Virus record (IMG/VR): IMGVR_UViG_3300030117_002228
Location: 1-21,386 of that record
Reading direction: 5' to 3' (one strand)
Source of the DNA: a virus
Length of the DNA: 21,386 nucleotides
Of this stretch, positions 1 to 7,767 are shown piece by piece (position 1 is the first letter of the stretch; each line of letters opens with the position of its first letter). The translations under genes and the position numbers were made by a program. Under the pieces are notes generated by a model. The model had not been told where the DNA came from. It searched no databases and was given only the letters and a program-made list of their open reading frames with translations.

Positions 1-118
1 AGATATTGAAGAAACTCAAGCAGCGATTGGTTTCTTTTCTAATAAAATTGTAGATATTGTTAACTCTGATAAAACAAACACTGCAGAAGTAGAATCCTCT
101 GAAGAAGATTCTGAATAA
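1..118 (+). CDS. C-terminal end of a probable ssDNA-binding protein (5' end outside the window)
   Basis: The frame is open from the window edge (first full codon at 2) to TAA at 116-118 and gives 38 residues. The last ten residues are mostly Glu, Asp and Ser, an acidic C-terminal tail. T7 gp2.5-type ssDNA-binding proteins end in such tails, which contact the polymerase and primase-helicase. The position directly before the primase-helicase agrees with that role. This is inference from the tail and the neighbour only; the OB-fold domain lies outside the window. It could be any acidic-tailed early protein. Confidence 0.5.
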   Translation, partial: DIEETQAAIGFFSNKIVDIVNSDKTNTAEVESSEEDSE

Positions 119-122
119 TATT

Positions 123-175
123 AAACTAGGTTAGGTTTTTTTATATTACAATTTTTTACCCTAGCCTAGTTTTCT
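123..175 (+). terminator. Stem-loop with T tract between the acidic-tail gene and the primase gene
   Basis: Left arm 123-135 pairs with right arm 160-172 over 13 bp with one G-T wobble (131/164). The loop of 24 nt is AT-rich with two T runs, and the right arm is followed by TTTC. This is compatible with an intrinsic terminator or an mRNA processing/stability hairpin between two co-directional phage genes. The large loop makes termination less certain than the stem itself. Confidence 0.5.
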
Positions 176-188
176 TATTGGAGATAGA

Positions 189-1847
189 ATGGAGAAAACT
201 AAATTTATTAAACACAAATTACCATGTCCTAAATGTGGTGGGTCTGACCCTGTCTCAATGAATGCTGATGGTTCAGCTTATTGTTTCAGCTGTTCGACTT
301 TTTTTACAGATTATGAAAATGCAAGTGAGGGTAAGATTTTGGAAACTACACCAAAAGCAACTAATACCTTTTTAGATTCTTATACCGGTATCTATGGTGA
401 GCTAACTGATAGAGGTATATCAGAAAAGACTGCTAAAAAGTTTGGAGTACGTATAGTTAAAGATGTCAATGGAAATGTAACACAACATATCTATCCGTAT
501 TTTAATGGCAATGAAATTAGTATAACTAAAACTAGGTTTGTTGCTGACAAGAATTTTTCGACTAAAGGAACATACGAAGGCACAGGATTATTTGGAGAGC
601 AACTTTGTAGAAATACTGGTGGTAAATTTTTAACTATTACTGAAGGTGAATGTGATGCTATGGCAGTTGATGAATTGTTTCAGGGCAAATGGGCAGTTGT
701 ATCTCTTAAACGAGGTGCTGCAGGTGCAGTTAAAGATATTAGAGAAAGCATAGAGTTTGTTGAAAGTTTTGATAATGTTGTTTTATGTTTTGATAATGAC
801 AAAGCAGGAAGACAAGCTTCACGAAATGTTGCAAGATTATTAAAACCCGGGAAGGTCAAGATAATGACTTTACCTAATGGTTACAAAGATGCCAACGACA
901 TGCTCAAACAAAAAGACTTCCAAGGTTTTACAAAAGCTTGGTGGGAATCAAAGACTTATACTCCATCAGGTATTATGGAACTATCCAGTAAAAAAAATGA
1001 CTGGTTAAAAAGAGAAGTCAAAGAAAGTATTGCTTATCCTTGGGAAGGTTTAAATAAAAAACTTTATGGTATGAGAAGAGGTGAGCTAGTTACTTTAACT
1101 GGAGGAACTGGACTCGGTAAGTCTTCAGTCACCAGAGAGCTTGAGCATTGGCTAATTAAAACTACTAAAGATAATGTTGGCATCATTGCTCTTGAAGAGA
1201 ACTGGGTAAGAACAGCAGATGGAATAATATCCATTGAAGCTAATGACAGATTGTATTTAAATGAAAAAAGAGATAGTTATACGCAAGAAGATTTAAATGC
1301 TTTATTTGACAAAGTAATAGAAAAGGATAGAGTATATATTCATTCACACCTTGGTGCTACGGACATTGATGAGATATTCGCCAAACTCCGTTATATGATT
1401 GTAGGTTGCGAGTGTAAGTGGGTTGTAGTTGACCACCTACATATGCTTGTTAATGTCCTAACCGAGGGTGATGAAAGACGAGGTATTGATAATCTAATGA
1501 ATAGACTACGTAGCTTAGTTGAAGAGACAAATGTAGGACTTATTCTAGTGTCTCATTTAAGACGTGCTACAGGCGACAGAGGGCACGAAAAAGGTGTAAC
1601 CGTATCGCTGAGTCATCTAAAAGGTTCTCAAGGCATAGCACAGCTTTCTGACTGTGTCATAGCATTAGAAAGAGACCAACAAGCTAAAGACCCTGTAGAA
1701 GCTAATACTACTAAAGTAAGAGTACTTAAATCTAGGTACACTGGAGATACTGGATTAGCTTGTGCTTTACAATACAACACTGAAACTGGTAGACTGTTTG
1801 AAGTAGATTCGGAGGACACATTCGATAATGAAGAACTTGATTTTTGA
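189..1847 (+). CDS. T7 gp4-like bifunctional DNA primase-helicase
   Basis: The protein primes lagging-strand synthesis and unwinds DNA at the phage fork. Order of domains in 552 aa: zinc-binding module with C13-x2-C16 and C32-x2-C35; TOPRIM primase fold with E152 in TEGECD and the acidic FDND at 201-204; then a RecA/DnaB-like helicase with Walker A GGTGLGKSS at 305-313 (K311), Walker B VVVD at 412-415, the VSH motif near 454 and the LKGSQGIAQLSD stretch at 477-488. The tail is acidic (DSEDTFDNEELDF), as in T7 gp4, where it docks the polymerase. The length is close to T7 gp4 (566 aa). GGAG at 180-183 precedes the ATG. It overlaps the polymerase gene by 20 nt, suggesting coupled translation. 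Confidence 0.96.
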   Translation: MEKTKFIKHKLPCPKCGGSDPVSMNADGSAYCFSCSTFFTDYENASEGKILETTPKATNTFLDSYTGIYGELTDRGISEKTAKKFGVRIVKDVNGNVTQHIYPYFNGNEISITKTRFVADKNFSTKGTYEGTGLFGEQLCRNTGGKFLTITEGECDAMAVDELFQGKWAVVSLKRGAAGAVKDIRESIEFVESFDNVVLCFDNDKAGRQASRNVARLLKPGKVKIMTLPNGYKDANDMLKQKDFQGFTKAWWESKTYTPSGIMELSSKKNDWLKREVKESIAYPWEGLNKKLYGMRRGELVTLTGGTGLGKSSVTRELEHWLIKTTKDNVGIIALEENWVRTADGIISIEANDRLYLNEKRDSYTQEDLNALFDKVIEKDRVYIHSHLGATDIDEIFAKLRYMIVGCECKWVVVDHLHMLVNVLTEGDERRGIDNLMNRLRSLVEETNVGLILVSHLRRATGDRGHEKGVTVSLSHLKGSQGIAQLSDCVIALERDQQAKDPVEANTTKVRVLKSRYTGDTGLACALQYNTETGRLFEVDSEDTFDNEELDF

Positions 1848-3558
1848 CATAGAAGCTGATGGACTTACACCTAGTAAAATATGGTGTATTGTAGCTAAAG
1901 ATTTAGACAGCAATACTGTTTATGAATATGGTCCTGATAAATTAGAAGAAGGTATAGAGCTTTTAAGAAACGCTGAAACTTTAGTTGGTCACAATATTAT
2001 TGGCTATGATATTCCAGTTATAGAAAAATTACACAGAGTTAAATTAACTAGTAATGTCATAGATACACTAGTGCTTTCCAGATTATTTCAACCTGTCAGA
2101 GAAAACGGACACAGTTTAAGAACTTGGGGCTATCGAATTGGAGTACACAAACAGGTTCAACCTGACGACTTTGATTGTTATACTCCAGAAATGTTAAGTT
2201 ATTGTAGGCAAGATGTTTTATTAAACGAACAAGTATACTTAAAACTTTTAGAAGAAGGCAGAGGATTTAATCAGGAGTCTATAGATTTAGAAACTAATGT
2301 TGCTAAAATTATGCATGAGCAAGAACAGACTGGTTTCTTATTTGATATAGAAAAAGCTAGTATGTTATTAGCTAAACTTAAAACTAGAATGGTTGAAGTA
2401 GAGGATGAAGTACAAAGAACATTTAAACCTAAATGGGTAGATGATAAACTTGTCACTCCATATATTAAAAAGAATGGTGAGTTATCTAAACGAGGTTTAA
2501 CTGATGAAGAGTATGATAACTGTATTAAGACTCAGAATGTAAAACCATTTATGAGAAAGAAACTACAAGAATTTAATTTAGGTAGTCGTAAACAAATCGG
2601 AGAATACTTAGTAGACTTTGGATGGAAACCTGAAAGATTTACACCTACTGGTCAACCTATTGTAGACGAAGGCACTCTAAAAAAGATAGACCACATTCAC
2701 GAAGCTCGGCTCATTGCCGAGTTTTTATTATTACAGAAACGTATTGCTCAGATATCTTCGTGGATAGATGAGTTACAAGGTGAACGTGTGCATGGTAAAG
2801 TAATACCTAACGGTACTATTACCGGTAGAATGACACACCGAAACCCCAACATGGCTCAAGTGCCTAGTGTTTCTAGTCCTTATGGAAAAGAATGTAGGTC
2901 TTGTTGGATTGTGCCTGAAGGATATAAATTAGTAGGTATTGATGCTAGTGGTCTTGAGTTAAGAATGTTAGCTCATTATATGGATGATAAAGATTATATC
3001 AATGAGATTTTACATGGTGATATTCATACTACTAATCAAAAACTAGCAGGACTAGATAGTAGAGACCAAGCTAAAACTTTTATCTATGCACTAATTTATG
3101 GTGCAGGAGATGCTAAACTTGGTAAGATTCTTAATGCTTCTAAGACCGAAGGCACAGAAATAAGAAATAGATTTTTAACTAACTTACCTGCTCTTGATAC
3201 TTTGACTGATAAAGTAAAAAAAGCTGCTCAACGAGGATATCTAAAAGGTTTAGATGGTCGTAAGTTATTTGTGAGAAGTGAGCATTCAGCTTTGAATACT
3301 TTACTTCAAGGTGGAGGTGCTATAGTTATGAAACAAGCTATGGATATACTTTACAATTTAATTAAGTTAAATACTTTCGATGCTAAATTTGTTGCCAACA
3401 TCCATGATGAATGGCAGATACAAGTTAGAGAAACTCAAGTTGAAGCGGTAGGTACAGTTGGTGTACAATCTATACATAAAGCGGGAGACCATTTTAATTT
3501 GAGATGTCCTCTAGACGGTGAATTTAAAGTCGGAGAAAGTTGGTATGAAACCCACTAA
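1828..3558 (+). CDS. T7-like family A DNA polymerase with 3'-5' exonuclease domain
   Basis: This is the replicative polymerase. Exonuclease motifs: D7/E9 in FDIEADG, GHNIIGYD with D61, and YCRQD with Y125/D129, so proofreading looks intact. Polymerase motifs: TGRMTHRNPN near 332-341; motif A GIDASGLELR with D372; motif B R412-x3-K416-x3-Y420-x3-Y424-G; motif C HDE at 526-528. Tyr420 aligns with E. coli Phe762 and T7 Tyr526. At 576 aa it is about 128 aa shorter than T7 gp5. The thumb region between about 200 and 290 looks too short to hold a full T7-style thioredoxin-binding loop (inference from length). GGAGG at 1811-1815 lies 12 nt before the ATG, inside the primase gene. The protein ends in His like T7 gp5. 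Confidence 0.96.
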   Translation: MKNLIFDIEADGLTPSKIWCIVAKDLDSNTVYEYGPDKLEEGIELLRNAETLVGHNIIGYDIPVIEKLHRVKLTSNVIDTLVLSRLFQPVRENGHSLRTWGYRIGVHKQVQPDDFDCYTPEMLSYCRQDVLLNEQVYLKLLEEGRGFNQESIDLETNVAKIMHEQEQTGFLFDIEKASMLLAKLKTRMVEVEDEVQRTFKPKWVDDKLVTPYIKKNGELSKRGLTDEEYDNCIKTQNVKPFMRKKLQEFNLGSRKQIGEYLVDFGWKPERFTPTGQPIVDEGTLKKIDHIHEARLIAEFLLLQKRIAQISSWIDELQGERVHGKVIPNGTITGRMTHRNPNMAQVPSVSSPYGKECRSCWIVPEGYKLVGIDASGLELRMLAHYMDDKDYINEILHGDIHTTNQKLAGLDSRDQAKTFIYALIYGAGDAKLGKILNASKTEGTEIRNRFLTNLPALDTLTDKVKKAAQRGYLKGLDGRKLFVRSEHSALNTLLQGGGAIVMKQAMDILYNLIKLNTFDAKFVANIHDEWQIQVRETQVEAVGTVGVQSIHKAGDHFNLRCPLDGEFKVGESWYETH

Positions 3559-3967
3559 AAAAGACAGAAAAAAGTTTGATATAGATTTGCAGTTTGGTTC
3601 TATTCGTGAAGATAAGATAGCAGATATGCTAACTAATAAAAAGATTGAAGTTAAATCTGAACGAGGTAAATGGATGGAGACTGGTAATATCTGTATAGAA
3701 TATCAATCTTATGGTAAACCTTCAGGTATTGAAGCAACTGAGGCAGACTTTTGGTTTCATAATCTTTGTATTGGTGATGAAATATTTTGCACGTTAGTAT
3801 TTGATGTACCTAAACTTAAAAAGCTAGTAAAAAAATTAGATTATTTAAAGTCAGTAAGTGGTGGCGACCACAATGCAAGTAGAATGTATCTTGTTAATAT
3901 ACAAAAATTATTTACTTCTGATGTATTTAAAACTTTTGAAGAGCTAGACAATGACAAACAAGAATAA
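3545..3967 (+). CDS. Small PD-(D/E)XK nuclease-like protein of unknown role
   Basis: The frame is open further upstream (ATG at 3518), but the ATG at 3545 is preferred because GGAG at 3532-3535 lies 9 nt before it. This gives 140 aa and a 14-nt overlap with the polymerase gene. With this start, E22, the E35-V-K37 pair and the following T-G-N-I-C-I-E-Y strand (E52) resemble the core of a PD-(D/E)XK nuclease fold, followed by a GIEATEADFW segment. No specific function is recognised. Its place between polymerase and exonuclease points to DNA metabolism. The fold assignment rests on motif spacing alone. Confidence 0.8.
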   Translation: MKPTKKDRKKFDIDLQFGSIREDKIADMLTNKKIEVKSERGKWMETGNICIEYQSYGKPSGIEATEADFWFHNLCIGDEIFCTLVFDVPKLKKLVKKLDYLKSVSGGDHNASRMYLVNIQKLFTSDVFKTFEELDNDKQE

Positions 3968-4787
3968 CGATAAACTTGACAATCTAGTAAAAGATAATTA
4001 TAATAAGTTCACATCTGAATCAGGACACTGGTACGACCAAGATGGTGAACCAATGTATACTATCATTGGTGCTAATGGCAAAGAAAGAAATACAACACTT
4101 AGAGATGCTAAATCTTTAGGTCTTGTACCGTCTGTTACTACTATTATTGGCATGATAGCCAAACCATCTTTAGAGAATTGGAAGATAGACCAAGCTTTAA
4201 AATCAGCATTATCTTTAGAAAGATATGAAGATGAATCACTTGAATCTTTTACTTATCGTTGTAAACAGGATTCTAAACAAATTAGTTTAAAAGCTGCTAG
4301 TGAAGGTACAAAGATTCATGCCATGATTGAAAGAGGATTTTTAGGAAAAAGAAAAACTAAACCTTACAATATTATTAAATCATGGTTAGATGAAAATTAT
4401 CCGAATGAAGAATGGATTGCAGAAGATTCTTTTTGTGCTGACTCTGGTTATGGTGGTAAGATAGACTTATACTCTAACTCTGGAATCTTTATAGACTTTA
4501 AAACAAAAGATAATTTAGAAGGCAAAGACCCTGCAAGATTAGTTTATGATGAACATGGTATGCAACTATCAGCTTATGCTCAAGGTTGTAACTTTGATGA
4601 TGTAGAACGAATATCTATTTTTGTTGATAGAAAAAATACAGATATTATTTTATGTCATGTTTGGGATAAAGAATCTCATTCAAAACACTTGGCTATGTTT
4701 AACAATATTTTAGAGTATTGGAAGTTAGTTAAAAATTATGACTCAACAGTGATAGCCCATGCCAAAAAGAAAACCAAGAAAACCTAG
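3951..4787 (+). CDS. RecB/Cas4-like PD-(D/E)XK exonuclease
   Basis: The 278-aa protein has the ordered motifs of the RecB/Cas4 nuclease family: GTKIHAMIERG with H123 and E127, GGKIDLY with D172, IDFKTK with D182 and K184, and the downstream Q205-x3-Y209 (HGMQLSAYAQG). It most likely does the job of T7 gp6 exonuclease: degrading host DNA to nucleotides and processing recombination or concatemer ends. It overlaps the preceding gene by 17 nt and the endonuclease I gene by 29 nt, so it is part of one operon. The motif set is clear; substrate polarity cannot be read from sequence. Confidence 0.88.
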   Translation: MTNKNNDKLDNLVKDNYNKFTSESGHWYDQDGEPMYTIIGANGKERNTTLRDAKSLGLVPSVTTIIGMIAKPSLENWKIDQALKSALSLERYEDESLESFTYRCKQDSKQISLKAASEGTKIHAMIERGFLGKRKTKPYNIIKSWLDENYPNEEWIAEDSFCADSGYGGKIDLYSNSGIFIDFKTKDNLEGKDPARLVYDEHGMQLSAYAQGCNFDDVERISIFVDRKNTDIILCHVWDKESHSKHLAMFNNILEYWKLVKNYDSTVIAHAKKKTKKT

Positions 4788-5205
4788 ACCTAAAAAAGAA
4801 TTAGGAGTTCCTAGAGGTTATGATAGTCACTGGGAATATGAATTACATCAAAGACTATTTGCCGATTGGCGACATCATTGGGAAACAATAGATTATGTTA
4901 TTGAACATAAATACGAACCTGATTTTGTTCGTAAATTTGATGATGGTAAAATTATTTTAATTGAAGCAAAAGGCAGGTTTTGGGATTTTGCAGAGTATAG
5001 TAAGTACGTGCATATTAAAAAAGCTTTACCGGATAATATTGAACTAGTCTTTTTCTTTCAAAAACCTTATGCTCCTATGCCGGGAGCTAAAGTAAGAAGA
5101 GACAAAACTAAAAGAACTCATGCTGAGTGGGCAGAGAAAAACGGATTTCGTTGGTTTAGCGAAACTAAATTACCCGAGGAGGATTGGATAAGTAATGAAA
5201 TATAA
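4759..5205 (+). CDS. T7 gp3-like endonuclease I (Holliday junction resolvase)
   Basis: The 148-aa protein matches the layout of T7 endonuclease I: a basic N-terminus, an early acidic helix (HWEYELHQ, E26/E28), YEPDF with D55, then LIEAKGRFW with E69 and K71, and a C-terminal half ending in EEDWI that resembles the T7 protein's end. D55, E69 and K71 correspond to T7 catalytic D55, E65 and K67. The enzyme resolves branched DNA before packaging and also attacks host DNA. No strong ribosome binding site is visible at the start, which lies inside the exonuclease gene; translation is probably coupled. Confidence 0.9.
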   Translation: MPKRKPRKPRPKKELGVPRGYDSHWEYELHQRLFADWRHHWETIDYVIEHKYEPDFVRKFDDGKIILIEAKGRFWDFAEYSKYVHIKKALPDNIELVFFFQKPYAPMPGAKVRRDKTKRTHAEWAEKNGFRWFSETKLPEEDWISNEI

Positions 5206-5434
5206 AACAATAGGCGACCTTGTTAATAATCCAGAACATTACAATCAAGGAAGCATAGAATGTATTGATGCTATTGAAGCAATGTTATCTAAAGAAGAAT
5301 TTATAGGTTACTTAAGAGGTAACTCACAAAAATATAGATGGCGATTTAGATACAAAAATGGCATACAAGATTTAAAGAAAGCAGAGTGGTATGAAAAAAG
5401 ATTGTTAAAACTTTTAGAGGCAAAAGATGAGTGA
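5195..5434 (+). CDS. DUF3310 family protein (T7 gp1.7-related domain)
   Basis: The 79-aa protein is essentially one DUF3310 domain: NPEHYNQG at 12-19, IECIDAIEAML, then FIGYLRGNSQKYRWRFRYK and a closing helix with KAEWYEKRL. The same domain occurs in T7 gp1.7, described as a nucleotide kinase, and in many phage nucleotide-metabolism neighbourhoods. This copy is domain-only, so enzymatic activity is not assured. GAGGAGG at 5176-5182 lies 12 nt upstream of the ATG. It overlaps both neighbours by about 10 nt and directly precedes nrdA, which fits a role in dNTP supply. Confidence 0.88.
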   Translation: MKYKTIGDLVNNPEHYNQGSIECIDAIEAMLSKEEFIGYLRGNSQKYRWRFRYKNGIQDLKKAEWYEKRLLKLLEAKDE

Positions 5435-7319
5435 AAAGAAAGGCGAAGTTCCTTATTTAGGAATAATAATTAATTATGATAAAGATAAAAAGTTAGACAA
5501 GTTTAGTATAGACACATTAAGAGATAGATATTTATGGCAAGAAGAAAGCTCTCCTCAAGAAGCTTTTGCTAGAGCTGCTGTTTATGCTAGTACCTTTCAA
5601 GAAGAAACAGATTATGCTATGGCACAGCGTATTTATAATTATGCCTCTGACCTTTGGTTTATGTTTTCTACTCCTATTTTATCTAATGGAGGAACGACAA
5701 GAGGATTACCTATTAGTTGTTTTTTAAATTATGTAGGTGATTCAATAGATGAATTAACTGACCACTTCAAAGAAAATGCCAGACTTGCTAGTTCTGGTGG
5801 AGGTATAGGAGGTTACTGGGGTGATGTTAGAAGTGACGGAACTTCTACAAGTAATGGTAGTAAGTCTACTGGCTCAATACCTTTTATGAAAGTTGTTGAT
5901 TCAGAAATGTTAGCATTCAATCAAGGAGTAACTAGACGTGGTAGCTATGCTGCTTATACTGACATTAGCCATCCAGAGATTGAAGAGTTTATGGTTATGC
6001 GAAAAGAATCCGGTGGTGATGTAAATAGAAAATGTTTGAATTTACACAATGGAGTTAATATCAACAATGCTTTTTTAAGAGCTGTAGAAACAGATGATGA
6101 TTGGCGACTAATAGACCCCAAGACTAAAGAAGCAGTAAAGATTATAAAAGCACGTGAGTTATGGTCTAAGATATTAGATGCTAGAGCAGAAACTGGTGAG
6201 CCTTATATAGTTAATCTTGATAACTGTAATGATGCTTTACCTCAAGGACAAAAAAATTTAGGACTAGAAATTAAACAAAGTAATTTATGTTCTGAGATTA
6301 CTTTACCAACTAACGAAGAAAGAACCGCTGTCTGTTGTTTGTCTAGTGTCAACTTAGAACACTTTGATGATTGGTCTGAAGATAAAAACTTTATTCAAGA
6401 TTTAATTACTATGTTAGATAATGTCTTAGAACACTTTATTGATAACGCAATAGACATGAATAATCTCGGAGGTTATAATGCAAACTATGAAAGATTTAAA
6501 AAACACATTAAAGAAGGCAAAGAAGGATTTACCAAAGCAGCTTACTCAGCTTATCGAGAAAGGTCGATTGGTCTTGGGGCAATGGGTTTTCATTCCTATC
6601 TTCAAGCACATAATATTCCCTTTGAAGGGATTTATGCAACGGGATTCAATCATAAAGCTTTTAAACATATTAAAAGTTCAGCTCTTAAAGCATCTAAAGA
6701 GATTGCCAAAGATAGGGGTGAAGCTCCTGATATCTCTGGTTCTACTCTTAGGAATGCTCATCTCCTCGCTGTTGCTCCTAATGCTAGTAGCAGTATTATA
6801 TGTGGTGGAACGAGTCCGTCAATAGAACCTATTAGAGCTAATGTTTTTACACATAAAACTTTATCTGGAAGTTATAAAGTAAAAAATAAAAATTTAGAAA
6901 AACTTATAAATAAAAAATTAGACGAACCAGCTAAACGAAAAAAACTCTGGCAACAGATTAGCGATAACCGAGGTTCAATTCAAAATATAAGATTATTTAC
7001 TAAAGAAGAAAAAGAATTATATAAAACTGCAGATGAAATAAATCAAATCTGGGTTGTCGAACATGCATATAAACGACAAGAATTTATATGTCAAAGTCAA
7101 AGTGTAAATTTATTTTTTATCCTACCTGATTCAAGTAAGAATCAAGAACAGCATAATGAATACTTACAGTATGTTAGTGATGTACATTGGTACGGTGCAA
7201 ATAAATTAAAATCACTTTACTATTTTAGGTCTGATGCTGCTAAAGCTGCAGAGAATGTTAATGTTAAAGTTCCACGAATAAAATTAGATGAAGTGGACTG
7301 TATTGCTTGTGAGGGATAA
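5427..7319 (+). CDS. nrdA: Ribonucleotide reductase class I large (alpha) subunit
   Basis: The protein reduces ribonucleotides to deoxyribonucleotides together with the NrdB encoded downstream. Visible catalytic features in 630 aa: C98 (LPISCF) and C303 (AVCCLS) as the redox pair, N286-x-C288-x-E290 (NLCSE) as the active-site triad with the thiyl Cys, the LKSLYYFRS tyrosine pair of the radical path near 588-596, and the C-terminal C625-x2-C628 that is re-reduced by thioredoxin or glutaredoxin. It is shorter than E. coli NrdA (761 aa) and begins almost directly in the catalytic barrel. I see no N-terminal ATP-cone, so dATP feedback inhibition is probably absent, as in many phage enzymes. Confidence 0.95.
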   Translation: MSEKKGEVPYLGIIINYDKDKKLDKFSIDTLRDRYLWQEESSPQEAFARAAVYASTFQEETDYAMAQRIYNYASDLWFMFSTPILSNGGTTRGLPISCFLNYVGDSIDELTDHFKENARLASSGGGIGGYWGDVRSDGTSTSNGSKSTGSIPFMKVVDSEMLAFNQGVTRRGSYAAYTDISHPEIEEFMVMRKESGGDVNRKCLNLHNGVNINNAFLRAVETDDDWRLIDPKTKEAVKIIKARELWSKILDARAETGEPYIVNLDNCNDALPQGQKNLGLEIKQSNLCSEITLPTNEERTAVCCLSSVNLEHFDDWSEDKNFIQDLITMLDNVLEHFIDNAIDMNNLGGYNANYERFKKHIKEGKEGFTKAAYSAYRERSIGLGAMGFHSYLQAHNIPFEGIYATGFNHKAFKHIKSSALKASKEIAKDRGEAPDISGSTLRNAHLLAVAPNASSSIICGGTSPSIEPIRANVFTHKTLSGSYKVKNKNLEKLINKKLDEPAKRKKLWQQISDNRGSIQNIRLFTKEEKELYKTADEINQIWVVEHAYKRQEFICQSQSVNLFFILPDSSKNQEQHNEYLQYVSDVHWYGANKLKSLYYFRSDAAKAAENVNVKVPRIKLDEVDCIACEG

Positions 7320-7754
7320 ATGAAAGATATATTATTTCCAATATTATTAATGATTGCCGGAACAATATCTATAATTGTTTTTGCTTATGAATCTACAGAT
7401 TATAAAGGTTATGATGATGTTCATACTTGTTTTGGCGAATGTTATGAAAAATATGTTATTAAATATGGCACACTAACAGAACAATTAGAAGCAAAAAGAG
7501 TCGCAATGCAAACAGAAACACCTGCTGATAAAGGTGCTAAGACGTATGTTAATTGTAATACTTGTCATGGCATGAAAGGAGAGGGAGGCATTGGACCAAA
7601 ACTTGTTGGCAGTACTTCTATTGTAGAAATGTTAACGCAATACAAAAATAAAGAAACTAGAGGTGAGCAGTCTGTTTTAATGTGGGGTCAAGCTGCTAAT
7701 TTATCTACTGAAGACATGGAAAACTTACAAGCTTACATAAATACTTTTAACTAA
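7320..7754 (+). CDS. Class I c-type cytochrome with N-terminal membrane anchor or signal peptide
   Basis: The 144-aa protein carries the covalent heme-binding motif C79-N-T-C82-H83, followed by GMKGEGGIGPKLVG. A C-terminal segment with M121 (candidate axial ligand) leads into ANLSTEDMENLQAYINTF, the ending typical of small monoheme class I cytochromes c. Residues 4-22 are a strong hydrophobic stretch; VFA at 20-22 would suit signal peptidase, or it stays as an anchor. Either way the heme domain would be periplasmic and need the host's cytochrome c maturation system. Residues 30-65 are an extra segment with C37-x3-C41. The ATG directly follows the nrdA TAA, with GAGGG at 7311-7315, and nrdB starts 13 nt after the stop, so the gene sits inside the reductase operon. 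Physiological role is unknown; electron transfer during infection is inference. Confidence 0.92.
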   Translation: MKDILFPILLMIAGTISIIVFAYESTDYKGYDDVHTCFGECYEKYVIKYGTLTEQLEAKRVAMQTETPADKGAKTYVNCNTCHGMKGEGGIGPKLVGSTSIVEMLTQYKNKETRGEQSVLMWGQAANLSTEDMENLQAYINTFN

Positions 7755-7767
7755 ACAAGGAAACTTA

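Noticed and set aside
3518-3544. ATG at 3518 as start of the small nuclease-like protein
   Set aside because: No ribosome site is seen before it, while GGAG lies 9 nt before the ATG at 3545.
6478-6825. 115-codon open frame on the plus strand inside nrdA
   Set aside because: It lies in another frame fully within the conserved nrdA coding region and its product is a low-complexity Leu/Lys run.
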